DNA of 64,000 nt, taken from Juglans regia (taxonomy: Eukaryota > Streptophyta > Magnoliopsida > Fagales > Juglandaceae). Below, piece after piece: positions 23,742 through 34,798 of the stretch. Position 1 is the first letter of the stretch, and every line of letters begins with the position of its first letter. The position numbers were made by a program, and so were the translations under genes. The notes beneath the pieces were generated by a model. The model was given only the letters and a program-made list of their open reading frames with translations. It did no database searches and was not told the DNA's origin. The stretch covers positions 5,890,001 to 5,954,000 of the forward strand of contig NC_049916.1 of assembly GCF_001411555.2 (NCBI RefSeq), given 5' to 3'.

Positions 23742-24677
23742 ATAAAAGTATCATGATGATTAATTTAAAGCTAAGTATATATAACAAAACTAATTAAAAA
23801 GAGGTTAAATTTCAAGCCAATTGGACTAATATTTAATATGGAAAATATTAGGTAAGAGGACACCAAGATTTTACCAAAAACTAGTTACCTGCTGAAAAAA
23901 GAAATGAAACTGAACAGTACTTATGAAATTATTAATGATCACTAATTAATTCAAGAGTTTTGCTATAAATAAGCAACGACTATTCACATCACACACGTCC
24001 CCACACATGATGCGGAATTTTTTTTTTTTATAGGATGTAGGGTACGGGATGGTGAATAGTAGCTGATGAGAAGAATTTTTCTTAATTCAATATTCCCTAT
24101 GCACACACAACCGCAAGCCATAAACACTAAATTGTTTTTGCAGAAGTACCTCTTCCTTTTCCTATGCTTAGCTTTATAACAAGTAAATATAAAGAAAATA
24201 ATAGAAAGAAAATAATTCCAATTCAATAGCATATTTGCATGCAGAAGTAATATTTAAATAAAGCCTATATACGTCATGACCCAATAAGCTGTCGATATAA
24301 TTATGCTTAATTAATTAGATTCATAAATATTTGTAAATACCTATACCTGATTTTGAGGTAATCAAAGGTCAAGGCTGATCAGACTAATTACAATTAAACT
24401 TTAATGGGGGCCTGATCAGTGTGGCCATGGAAACGCAACCTCATGAATTCACAGATCATCAAAAAGCTGTTTTACAACTCATATTACTGAAAGAAGAGTA
24501 CGTGTAAAAGTAGGATTTTTCTCCTGTCAATTAGCAGAGGAGGCCGCGCCAATATATGTATATATATATATATATATGTGCATGTAGGTGTGTAGTGTGT
24601 ACACACACCCACATATTTATGTATATATGTATATATATATACATATTGAAAGGCAAAACATATATAGAGAGAGGGAG
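22241..24677. other. Intergenic region upstream of the transporter gene
   Basis: AT-rich and without a convincing gene. It holds a GA-rich stretch at 22540-22570, a (TA)n tract at 23708-23736, and TA-rich sequence at 24550-24655 that could include the transporter promoter. The frame at 22446-22746 on either strand has no family signature. Confidence 0.5.
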
Positions 24678-25227
24678 ATGGAAAGAGTGAAGAAATGGTT
24701 TGCAGGGTCGAAGGTGGGGGCGGCCATGATAATGGTGCAGCTATTTGTAACAGGGATGCAGCTGCTGATGAGGGCGATGCTGGGTGAGGGCACCTTTATT
24801 TTCAAATACATTGCATACCGTAGTGCTGTTGCTGCTATATGTGTTGCTCCTCTTGCTTTCTATTTCGAAAGGTGCATGCATCGTCAATTAATATTTTAGA
24901 GTTTTCTTTTTTGTTTTCCCCCATATATATATACCTACCTACCTACGTACTTTGAATGACCGTCTGTCTGTCCGTCTTGAATCGTACTGCAATATGCCAT
25001 GGTTGCTGCTGCTGCTGCTGCAGGGGAATTAGTCCAAAGAAGTTCAAGTACTGGTCCGTTTGGTTCTGGCTCTTTCTTAACGCCTTAGTCGGGTAAGCCA
25101 GCCATGCTGTACGTGTATGCTTCATTCTCTGATCTGTATATGAAACTATCAAAAAGGTTCGAAACTACCTAACATGATGACCAGTTTGGGTGCTTCAGGC
25201 ATTAACATTCCTAATTTCCTATGAAAC

Positions 25228-25260
<33 letters not shown>

Positions 25261-26840
25261 GCATTAATACTTATATATACTTATTGAGGGATGTCTGGCC
25301 TCCCTGATGCTACCAGATGGCTTCATCTCTGCACAGCATAATATTTTAATGCTGATATCATTAGGGTTTTCTTAATCCTAGCTTATATTAATTGTCGACT
25401 TTCTTCTTCTTCTTCTTCTTCTTTATTATTATTTTCCTAATTAATTGAATTTTCCAAAAAACAAAAAATACAGGATAACAATGTGTATGGGATTGTACGC
25501 TTATGGTCTTCGAGACACGACAGCTACATACGGTACCAACTTCTTCAACTTAGTTCCAATAAGTGCCTTCCTCTTTTCCATACTGGCAGGGTACTAATCT
25601 ATGAAACTTACTTTATATATATATATACATGCCTCTGTTCTGTATAATCACCAAATTATTAAGCAATTATATGCAGATCAGACCTTTAATTTGTTTCTGA
25701 ATGGGGTGTCATTATACTGTGCATATGTGTAGTATTGAGAAGTTGGGGCTGAATACAAGGGCAGGTAAATTAAAGGCAATGGGGGCAATTGTTTGTGTAG
25801 CAGGAGTACTTATTGCTAGTCTTTGTGATGGAAAAGCTTTCCATATCAGGCATCTTAGTCCTCACTCTCGTTGGGCTCATCATGCGAAGTCATCCAAGGA
25901 TCATTGGGTTCGTGGCAATCTCCTGCTGACTGGCTTTTGCTTGTCCACGGGTGCTTGGTTCATTGTTCAGGTATCTATCTATCTCCCACTATAATTATTA
26001 ATTAGTTTCTTCGAATAGAAATCGTGATCTTTGATTGTCTGATTAATCATGATTAATGGGATGATCCAACTAATTTATATGCGTGTAATCTGCATGATAA
26101 TCATCATGTATACGCAATTATATGTTTGCAAACTGCATGCAGGTTAAGTTGCTCAAGGTTTTTCCATTCAAATACTGCGCAATAATGCTGACATGTGTCA
26201 TAGCAACAATCCAAGCAACGGTGATAGGAGTGTGCGTTGATAGAAGTAAGGATGCCTGGAAGTTAGGGTGGAATCTCAAACTTCTTACAATAGTTTACTC
26301 TGTAAGTACTACTTTGAATATTACTGATCATGACCATCTGATCATGATCATCTTCGTCATATAATATATATTGCTCATGGTCATCATCAAGATCATGGCG
26401 GAGAATTATTAAGTCATTCAAGCTGCTAATTATTTTTATACGTGCAGGGAGCACTCAACACGGCTGCATCATTCTGCTTGATGGCTTGGGCAAGTGCAAT
26501 CCGAGGCCCCACATATCCTCCAATCTTCAACCCACTATCACAAATACTTGTGACCATATTAGAATCCGTCATATTCGGTGAAGAGATCAAACTTGGAATG
26601 TACGTACGTATAATGTGCATGCAGTATTTATAATTAATTTTCTAATTAATTTTAACAACCTTATTTTTGGCTGAATTATTATTATTATTATTTTATTGCA
26701 GAATTCTAGGCATGATTGTGATTATTATTGGGTTGTACTCCTTCTTGTGGGGCAAAAATATGGAAATGAAACGTGATTCGCTAGATCAAAATATTGCCTC
26801 AAGTTCGATGAGAAGCGAGGGATCAATCACTATCATTTGA
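24678..26840 (+). CDS. WAT1-related (MtN21/EamA-type) transporter, seven exons
   Basis: Exons: 24678-24871, 25024-25092, 25474-25590, 25733-25970, 26143-26301, 26448-26599 and 26702-26840. All introns are GT/AG and phases agree, giving 355 aa, normal for the family. The protein starts MERVKKWFAGSKVGAAMIMV and has about ten hydrophobic segments in two EamA repeats. Family blocks include AYRSAVAAICVAPLAFYFER, NFFNLVPISAFLFSI, the repeat-2 block NPLSQILVTILESVIFGEEI, and the closing GLYSFLWGK, followed by a polar tail. WAT1 itself is a vacuolar auxin transporter, and relatives (UMAMITs) export amino acids from the cell or vacuole. The substrate of this one cannot be read from sequence. An in-frame ATG at 24588 would add 30 Tyr/His-rich residues encoded by a TA-repeat leader, so the start at 24678 is preferred. 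A CAG repeat follows the stop. Confidence 0.93.
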
Positions 26841-26851
26841 ACATGAGAATT

Positions 26852-26872
26852 GCAGCAGCAGCAGCAGCAGCA
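26852..26872 (+). repeat. (CAG)n in the transporter 3' UTR
   Basis: Seven CAG units just after the stop codon at 26838-26840. Confidence 0.85.
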
Positions 26873-27039
26873 GTCCTGGGAAATTAGCTAGATACTTAAT
26901 TTCAGATCATCATGCCCAGCCATATGCATGCATGGTTTCTAATATCGATGATGGGACGTTCATGTTCATGTAGTTACCAGTTGCATGCTTTGTAATTTAG
27001 ATAATATATACTATCGATCGATGAATGATCTTGCTTTTG

Positions 27040-28030
27040 TAGGATTTTTTTTTTGAATGAAACATACTCATTTCATTAATAAACTGAAGTTACAAATGTG
27101 ACTTATCAATACAAGAAGTTTCAATACATAGAAAATCCAGTCTATAAGCCAACTAACGTAACAGCTCTGGAGCTTTCTCACACACAAATACATTTGTGGC
27201 GGATATTATCTTAATTTCTAATCAAACTCTCTCGTAACAGAGAAAGCGCTCTGTAAAAATAAAACTTAATGGCCCTCTCTATCCTCACAGGGAAGAAGAG
27301 TACGGGACACTGCTATGGACATCAAATCCTATAGTCTATTCCTATTTTATTAAAAACTAAACTAACAAACAACTACAAATAACCACATTAACAACTACAA
27401 GACCACAAACTCTGGTGAGACCCCAGACGTCACGCCCACCGCAAGCATCGTCATCTCGAGCCATGGTGGAACAAGCACCCAGCGTACATACGGACCACAA
27501 CAGCTCGGCTGTATAACCACCGGCCGTAGCATTGCCCATCACTCTCGAAAGCCTTGCCCTATATTACGTCCGATCTAAAGGCCCAATCCTCACTTGGGTC
27601 AACAAAAGTAACACCAACACCAGAAACAAAACAACTACAAAACACTGAAACGGACAACAACAAAGAAACGAAACAAAAAAACAGAACAAAAAATACAAAA
27701 TGGATGAACAGTACACAATGATCGGCATTGTTTCGTGCAGAAATTGTTCACGCCGGGAGGAAAGCCGACGGTCAGACTTAGAAGACCCGAAGTCAGAGGT
27801 TCCACAGCAACCGAGCGTGGTATTGGGAGAGGGCTCCTCGGTGGCGCGTGAAGGCCACGCGCCAACGTTGTCCGGAATTTCGTCCCTCGCGTGCGGGCTA
27901 CGCGCCACTCCGATGGACGCCGGATTTGGAGGTCTTGAAGATCGGCGGCTGGGCGTCATACCAGTGGGGCGCGTGTAGAGATGTGATGGCTGGAAAGACT
28001 CGAACGGCGATCCTCCCTTATTCGGCCAAA
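27040..28030 (-). mobile_element. Probable non-LTR retroelement 3' region
   Basis: Read on the minus strand, this ends in a poly-A run (T run at 27045-27054 on plus). The upstream end also abuts an A run at 28028-28042. It carries long overlapping frames on both strands (27357-27978) with no family signature and GC-richer sequence at 27740-27980. The 3' tail and composition suggest a LINE 3' UTR or SINE-like composite. No diagnostic domain is visible. Confidence 0.35.
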
Positions 28031-28049
28031 AAAAAAAAAAAACCTACAT

Positions 28050-29510
28050 TGAAACTAAATGGACAGAGAAAAAAGTTATTACAAGAGAGACATTTGTTGT
28101 TGTAAGAGACAATATCTAACTCTTGCTATTAGAAAAAACACTTGTTATCAATTTTTTAGAGAGACAATATCTAACTCTTGCTATAAGAGACATTTGTTGA
28201 GATATAAAGTTATTACAATACATCCAAATAACAAACTATATACAATAAAAAAATAAAATAGCATTACCAATTTCTTAGAGAGACGATGGAAAGATCTTGA
28301 GCTTACATGATGATGAATCTTCAACTTCGATCTATTTGTTTTGTTTATAGAACTTCGTACTTGCATAGAAGTTGTAAATATTAGGAAGCAAAAATTATAA
28401 ATTGGACACGTAAAACAAGTCATTTAATTTACCTTATATGATAAATCTTGAAACATGTTATAAAGTTTTTCCCAATCAGAAGGTCGGGCATCCTGAAAAG
28501 GATGTTGGCGTGCCTTTTCCTTGCTCTCGAACTTATCATAATGCTGATAACACATCACCTTATATTTGAGGAATGTATTACACATAAGCTCATCGACAGT
28601 CTTACACTTCCATCTCCGACCAAAATTTAGTTCGAAGTCATATTTGAAAAAAATATATATACACAAAGAAGTTATCACTTGCATATTCTACATTTTGCAT
28701 ACATATTAAATAATATTATAAATAAATTATTTAAATATTACCAAACAGCGCTTCTTGATAAGCTCTTTCACATCTTGGGGGACTTTTTGCCATGAACTCG
28801 TAGCCAAATGTGCATAAGTTCGTGTAAGAGCATCCACATGCGATGCAAGTCAAGTTGTTGGTTGTCCTCCACCTTCGGTATGTTCGTCAGTAATGCTAAC
28901 CTTAATCTTACACATTTTACGATATTTTTCCAACGTTACACTTCTAGTGGTGCCTTGACCTTGATGAGATTTTACTGTTAACTCTAAAGAATATAATATT
29001 CGTTGTAGAAACGAAGTAAATGATGGTTAGAAATTATGTAATATGTATGAATTACCTTAATTAAAATAACATGACTATCAGATTTTTACCTTCTTCTGTA
29101 GAGTTAATATCTAGTGGTGAGTCAGATAGAGAGCGCTAAGAATAGGTGGAGATGAGATACGAACTTCTTTCCTCTTCGGTGGCAAAATTGTAAAATACTG
29201 ATACATACATAAAAAATTTGTCATAAGGTGTCATGTGAACACAAAATGATCAATCATTTGTATCAGTTTCAGTTTACCATTCGCTCTCATTATCTGTAGA
29301 TACTTCAGATGACTCAACATTTTGCTCAACTGCCGAATCAACAATTTTAGCCTCAATATCTTTCCTATGTAATGAAATCATCTCATAGTGGCTCAAATCC
29401 ACAAAAACAATTAAAGATAGGTTAAATCTCTTTGTATGCTTCTTGAGCTAAGAGATCATCTTCTTCTTTATCTTGTCCATCCACCTCCGGGATAGCATCA
29501 TATATATTTC
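28050..29510 (-). pseudogene. CACTA (En/Spm-type) transposase remnant
   Basis: The minus-strand frame at 28424-28684 contains GRRWKCKTVDELMCNTFLKY and ARPSDWEKLYNMFQD. The piece before it at about 28745-28850 reads DALTRTYAHLATSSWQKVPQ and VKELIKKRC. These match the plant Ptta/En/Spm transposase C-terminal domain. Flanking sequence to 29510 has short minus-strand pieces and is broken. The terminal CACTA repeats were not found here. Confidence 0.65.
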
Positions 29511-29519
29511 ATGGAGAAA

Positions 29520-30420
29520 ACTTTTATACCACTCGCCAAGAGTATAGTGTCAGAATGGGACCCGTGATTCACGTCCCATTTTTGGAAGAGCTTGCAGGTA
29601 GCAATGGGCACTAAGTTAAAATTTAGTAATGCATATCCTCCTCAGACCGACGGTCAATCAAAGCGCACCATTCAGACTCTCTAGGATATGTTACGGGCAA
29701 GTGTCTTGGAATTTAAGGGAAGTTGGGAAAATCACCTATCGCTTATAGAATTTGCATAAAATACCAGCTTTCAAGTGTCTATTCAAATCGCCCCTTATGA
29801 GGCTCTTTATGGAAGGAAGTGTAGATCGCCTTTGTTTTAGGATGAAGTTGGTGAAAGGAAACTACTTGGGCCAGAAGTTTTTCAAGAGATGAGAGATCAG
29901 GTTCAAGTTATAAAGGAAGAGATGGCGGCAGCGCAGAGTCGTCAGAAAAGTTATGCGGACCCAAGAAGAATAGATCTGTCCTTCGAGGTAGGTGATTGAG
30001 TGTACCTCAAAGTCGCCCCCATGAAAGGCGTTAAGCGTTTTGGCAAGAAGGGAAAACTTAGCCCGAGGTATGTTGACCCTTTTTAGATTTTGTAGAAGGT
30101 TGGGCCTGTCGCTTACAGAATTGCCTTACCAGACTATTTTGGAGATATTCATGATGTTTTCCATTTGTCATAGCTGAAGTAGAGCTCTGGCCAGCAAGGG
30201 CCGCATTTCGTTGACCTGGAAAGCATTCAACTTCAGCCTGACCTCACTTATGAAGTTGCACTGACTCAAATCGTGGACTGGAAGGAGCAGTAGTTGAGAT
30301 CCAAGACGATACCTTTGGTTAAGGTGTTATGGGGAGATCCATTGGCTCAGAACTTCTCTTGGGAGAGAGAGACAGATATGAGAGAGTTTTACCCTTATTT
30401 GTTTGGGTACTATTAAGTGT
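29520..30420 (+). pseudogene. Ty3/gypsy integrase remnant
   Basis: The plus frame reads [54 protein letters not shown] and later KLSPRYVDPF and VAYRIALPDYFGDIHDVFHL. These are the integrase core end and the C-terminal chromodomain-like region of plant gypsy elements. In-frame stops at least at 29683, 29757, 29841 and 29998 inactivate it. The 5' part of the element is missing and the break abuts the CACTA remnant. The LTR follows directly. Confidence 0.85.
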
Positions 30421-30535
30421 TTGTCTTCTTTCTCAAGCTTGTTTTGAGCTTTATGATGTATCATGTCTTGGAATCAATGGATGAGCTTGGCAGCTTGCCA
30501 ATTTCGAGGACAAAATTTCTTTTAAGGCGGGGAGG

Positions 30536-32869
30536 ATGTGAGATCTTTAATTTCTTGTGTTTTTATTTATTTTACTTTGTTTGGCTTAGGTTTCTGTGTA
30601 TTTTTCTGATGTGCCTTTTAATTTTATTTTCATGTCTTTTATGAATGGGCCTTAGATTCGTGGGTTATGTGGTTGAGTGTATTTTATTTTCTATTTGGGC
30701 CGAGTGTGTGTGAGTTAGGGCCCAACCCTTTGCTGGAACGACACCGTTTTGGCTCAGCACTTAGGGCTTCATCACAATCTCCCTCTGCGCCACACACCCA
30801 CTTCTTCTTCTTCCTTTCTCTTTTCATTTTCTCTTCTTCTTCCTGATGTTGAACCAGTGATGTCACCCACCTCCTCAAATAGAACCATTTCCACGCAGAG
30901 CTACTTCTTCCTCTTCATCTGCCACCGCATTCGTTCATCTCACTCCGAGCTTCCATGGTTTTCCCCGTGTCCCTCGGCATTTCCATTTTCACTGTGTTTT
31001 GTCATCTCACCGCCACGCCACGCGTCCAACGCAATGAGACCTCTCCACTCCAGCATGCACCACCGTTCATTTTTTCCCCTGCCCGTGAGCCATGCATTGT
31101 TGTCTCCCACTTTCTCCTCTACAACCTAGCCTTTCTCTCTTTTGTGGCAGCTCACCGCTGCATGTGGCTACTTTGGAGTGCCACGTAGTGGACTAGTGGA
31201 GATCCCGCATCGCCCAAGCCCACTAGTCGCAGCTGGTGCTGCGATGACCAAGCCCCTCAACTCGGGCTATAAATAGTTTGAGCTTCTCTCCTCCTAAATC
31301 ACATAAAAAATCACATCCCCTCCTCTCAATCATAGTCTCATTGTGTTCCTCACCCTTAAATTTCCCTTCCCATTGCTTTAGAGAAATTTCCTCCCAATTG
31401 CCGCCATGCTCAACCATAGTAAACCTCCTCTTCCACCCATTTACGCTTAGGTCTGAAGCCCCCTTTGCAGAAACCCATATTTGGCCGCTAATCTGCCCTC
31501 GTGCAGCTGCTGTCCCCCACTGTACTGCCACTTTTGGTGGCACCTCGTGATGCGCACCCTTGATGTTACATATGACTCATTGACCTTACGCGTGATGTTC
31601 CAGAATTTTGTCCGACCGTATTGTAAGTAATCTTCCAATGCAACCGCTTTGAGATGAGAATAATATTTATACACTAATGCTTTTCTGCAGTTTGGTTGGT
31701 TGAGTTGGGTCTTGGGCCCAGTGGAGCATTGGAAAATTAAACTGTAGTTGAGGTTGGCTTGGGCCTTGAGCCAGAAACGGAGGATGGGAAAACACGTGTG
31801 ATTGTGAATTGTGAAACTGGATGATTGAGATTTATGTGATTTATGTACATGTTTGTTTAGTGATCTGCCATGTCATCCAATATACTGCTTACCATGCATA
31901 TGCGCATTTTATGTTATTACTATTCAAACTGTTTGCATAAATGTGCTTGTTATATTGTGTGGGTGTATGCATATCACGACCCCAAGTCGAGATGGAGCAT
32001 TATCTCGGTGGAGCTTTTCTGATCACTCGGAAGCGTAATAAACTGATGTGACGTCCCCTTGGTTGTCGTCGGGAGACTACAGGCTAGGACGATATGGTAA
32101 CGCTCTCGTGCCGACTCTGTGGCCCTTTGATGGTGGGGCTAGAGAATGTTTGGTCATGTACTAGCTGGGCATCGCTCATTACAAAGTCAAATGCACGAAC
32201 GTTACCCGTGGTGAGACGATGAGAGACAGGTTGTGCGGATGGTCCATAGGGGAGACCATGGCGAATGCTTAATAAAATAAATGGTTAAAATTGGGCCAAT
32301 GGGGTTTTTGGCATGAGTAATTAAATGTGTCTTTTTGGGAAAAATTGGTGGATTTGTTCATTTATGTTTTACTGTATGGATTTGGACATGTTGGTTGTAT
32401 TAATATGCTTTAATCTCTTGAATGTTGTTTGCTTGCTTACCTACTAAGATTTCATAATCTCATTATGGTGTTTCCACCTACAGTTCCGTCTTATGGAACC
32501 GTAGACTTTGGCATATAGACGAAGTATGAGAGGGATCGGCTCCGCCGGAGCCATGACTTGCTGATGTTATGTTGCTTTGGTGATATAGAATTTGTTTTCC
32601 CCATGTTATGTTTTTCTTCCTTTATTTATTTTCCTATCAGATGACTGTATAATCCTCTTGGAGGACATTTGTTGTAGTATTGTTTTTAATTTTTCTGGTA
32701 CTTAGTACGTATGCCTATTTCATTTCTCTGCTGCAATTATCATAATTGTACACTTGTTGCTTGTTACACACACTCTGAGCATTTATTGTTGGGGTGCGTG
32801 ATCCATGTGGTTATCATCCCGATGCCAATGCTTCCACCAAATCACACGTGGGGGTCGAGGGCACCACAA
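30536..32869 (+). mobile_element. Long 3' LTR of the gypsy element
   Basis: Begins TGTGAGATCTTTAATTTC right after the end of the pol frame (FEDKISFKAG) and probably ends at GTCGAGGGCACCACA, a typical 3' border for these LTRs. Inside are a pyrimidine-rich stretch (30790-30850), a TATAAATA box at 31268 and GC-rich leader sequence. Frames at 30684-31550 on both strands are low-complexity leader artefacts. The right border is estimated, and no second LTR is present to confirm it. Confidence 0.5.
31268..31275 (+). promoter_or_regulatory. LTR TATA box
   Basis: CTATAAATAG inside the gypsy LTR, followed by pyrimidine-rich sequence where transcription would begin. Confidence 0.45.
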
Positions 32870-32889
32870 TTTGGGTGCATATTTGTTAA

Positions 32890-33545
32890 GTATTAATTAT
32901 AGTTTATTATGATATTTAACCTCTTATTGTCTATTATGTTTTTAAGTATTAATTATACTCTCATTATGTTTATTATTATGATGTTCTATTGTGTGATAAT
33001 TTAAAATACTTTTTTAAAATTTAATTAAATTAGAGTAATCTGTGTACTCTGTAATGACACGTTAAAACGTATATAATGTACGTTCGAATGCAGAATGAAC
33101 GTTCGAAAGGTAATAGATATTGTTCGAACGGTTGCAGCCATGTTTGCACAGTCGAACGCAGAACAACATTCAAATATACTCTTCAAAATACAGTGATTAC
33201 TCACAAACACAACCTCACAAATCATGGACAATACGAACGAACAAGCATGGATATAGATTATAAAGAGTAGAAATTAGAGATTTTACCATCGTTCAAACAT
33301 GGCTCACCACTGAAAAAAAGGTTCAAATATTCCTCTCTAGTTCGAACGTAAGGTACTACCATTCGAATGGTAGTACATCATAATATATATTATATACTAT
33401 AAGATATATACTATCACATATATATATTATAATATATATTATCATATATTATAATATTAATATATATAAGCATAATTATACTATCATATTTATATTTATA
33501 TATATATATATATTATAGTATATATACTATAATATATACTATCAT
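32890..33545. repeat. TTCGAA-motif cluster and TA-rich tract
   Basis: Between 33060 and 33370 the palindromic core TTCGAA or GTTCGAACG recurs about six times (33081, 33101, 33122, 33340, 33361 and near-matches), with GAACGAAC in between. 33380-33545 is made of TATATACTATCATA-type units. The cluster looks like the subterminal region of a DNA transposon whose ends are lost. Confidence 0.4.
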
Positions 33546-33961
33546 ATACTAAACTACGACAACCATGAAGGCGAAAAAAAGGAGACTCCATGTGCAAGGT
33601 CTTGGAAGGTAAACAGTTGATAAGGAACACAGTAGTCGAGAAGCAATCTACCCAAAACTGAGCTAAAAGATGGGCATGGAACATCATGGTGAGTCCAATT
33701 TTAGTGATATAAACCACATGGAGTTAGTGAATTCATCCACAAAAATAGCATAAAAGCAAAATTTTTCTCTAGAATTCATAGGGTCTGGTCCCCATGCATC
33801 ACAGTGAAACTTTTGGAAGGGAGTTGTTATTTTATTATCTTTTGACGAAGAAAAAGTCTATTTGCAACGGCCAGGGGAACTGTTGGGGCACTGTGTCCCA
33901 CGTGGCCAGTTGTTTTAGGATTAGGGAAAAAAAAAAAAAAAGTCATCTTGAAAGATGAAAA

Positions 33962-34157
33962 AGTATATGCACCTCCTGCTTTCACTTTTCCACAATCCTT
34001 GCAACCCCATATTCCTACAACCTCCATCTTCACTGTAAACTTCCCGCAGAATTAGTAGAAGTATTTACTATGTTGACCAACTTCCATTCCTTTACTTTGC
34101 TTCATATCGAGTGCCATACTTCCCAACAATACCAGCCTTCTTGGTTCTCTTGGTCAT
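33962..34157 (-). pseudogene. eL43: Ribosomal protein eL43 (RPL37a) fragment
   Basis: Starts with ATG at 34157: MTKRTKKAGIVGKYGTRY, then a frameshift and a small deletion. It resumes with MEVGQHSKYFY, a stop in place of the next residue, then FCGKFTVK and [20 protein letters not shown]. This covers about the first 72 of 92 residues of the large-subunit zinc-binding protein eL43. The zinc-ligand CxxC pair GCKDCGK is intact, but the first pair is damaged. The 3' part is replaced by unrelated T/A-rich sequence. It is a non-functional captured copy. Confidence 0.88.
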
Positions 34158-34579
34158 TTTGGATGGGTGCTTTAGCCTATTTTCATGAAGCAGATATCCC
34201 CCATTGGGGAAGATGGTTGTAAATCCATGCCATACTGGAAATTAACAGTCCATTACTAATATACTTTGATTAAACCCTACCTCCCCTAAGAAAAAAAATT
34301 TGGTGGCAGCCATCTCTGAAATGCTTTGCAGTCAGATGCTCTAAAAAAAAATTTCTTACTGATGGTACCTCGCTTCAGTCGAAATGCACTATAGTTAGAT
34401 GTGGTTTGGGTGTTTTAAGTCACTCAAAATGCTCTGCAACAATGGATTTGGGCATTTTTCAGCCACTCGAAATGCTCTGAAAAATGGGTTTGGGCGACAA
34501 GGATGTGCTTCTTTCTTTCACTTTGCATAAATCGATGGGTTCTACATAAATGCATTTTTCAGTGATTCCTTCTTCCTTC

Positions 34580-34798
34580 TCACCTCACCATAAAAGCGAG
34601 AGAAGGCGGAGATGAGGACAAAGAAGACGAAGTCGTCGCGACTGTAGCGCGGCAAGAGTAGGGCCGGACGTTAACGCAGTCGGGGCAACGGATGGAGCGG
34701 TGCTCACGAAGGCAAACGTGGCAAATCCCGCTACAGCGACTCTTGGAGGGGTGCTTTGGGCAATTCCAAACCTCTTCTTCGTCCACATAAAATGCCAT
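34580..34798 (-). pseudogene. Captured 5' part of a Cys-rich plant protein gene
   Basis: Frame MAFYVDEEEVWNCPKHPSKS, then SGICHVCLREHRSIRCPDCV and NVRPYSC, ending in a Ser-rich stretch. Plant proteins of unknown function beginning with a similar VWKCPKHPSK...GICPVCLRDRL...LCPDCANVRPCSC pattern are widespread. Cys pairs suggest a small zinc-binding domain. About 190 bases of apparent 5' leader precede it (34799-34990). It seems to be first-exon sequence with its leader, cut from its parent gene. Confidence 0.6.

Noticed and set aside
24588..24677. Upstream in-frame ATG giving a longer transporter
   Set aside because: It would add residues encoded by a TATA/CACA simple repeat; the family N-terminus fits the start at 24678.
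27357..27978. Several frames up to 131 aa on both strands
   Set aside because: Overlapping open frames on both strands in GC-richer repeat DNA, without domains.
31268..31275. TATA box as promoter of a host gene downstream
   Set aside because: It lies inside the gypsy LTR and no host gene follows within several kilobases.
30684..31674. Frames up to 126 aa in the gypsy LTR
   Set aside because: Ser/Pro/His-rich translation of pyrimidine-rich LTR leader, open on both strands.
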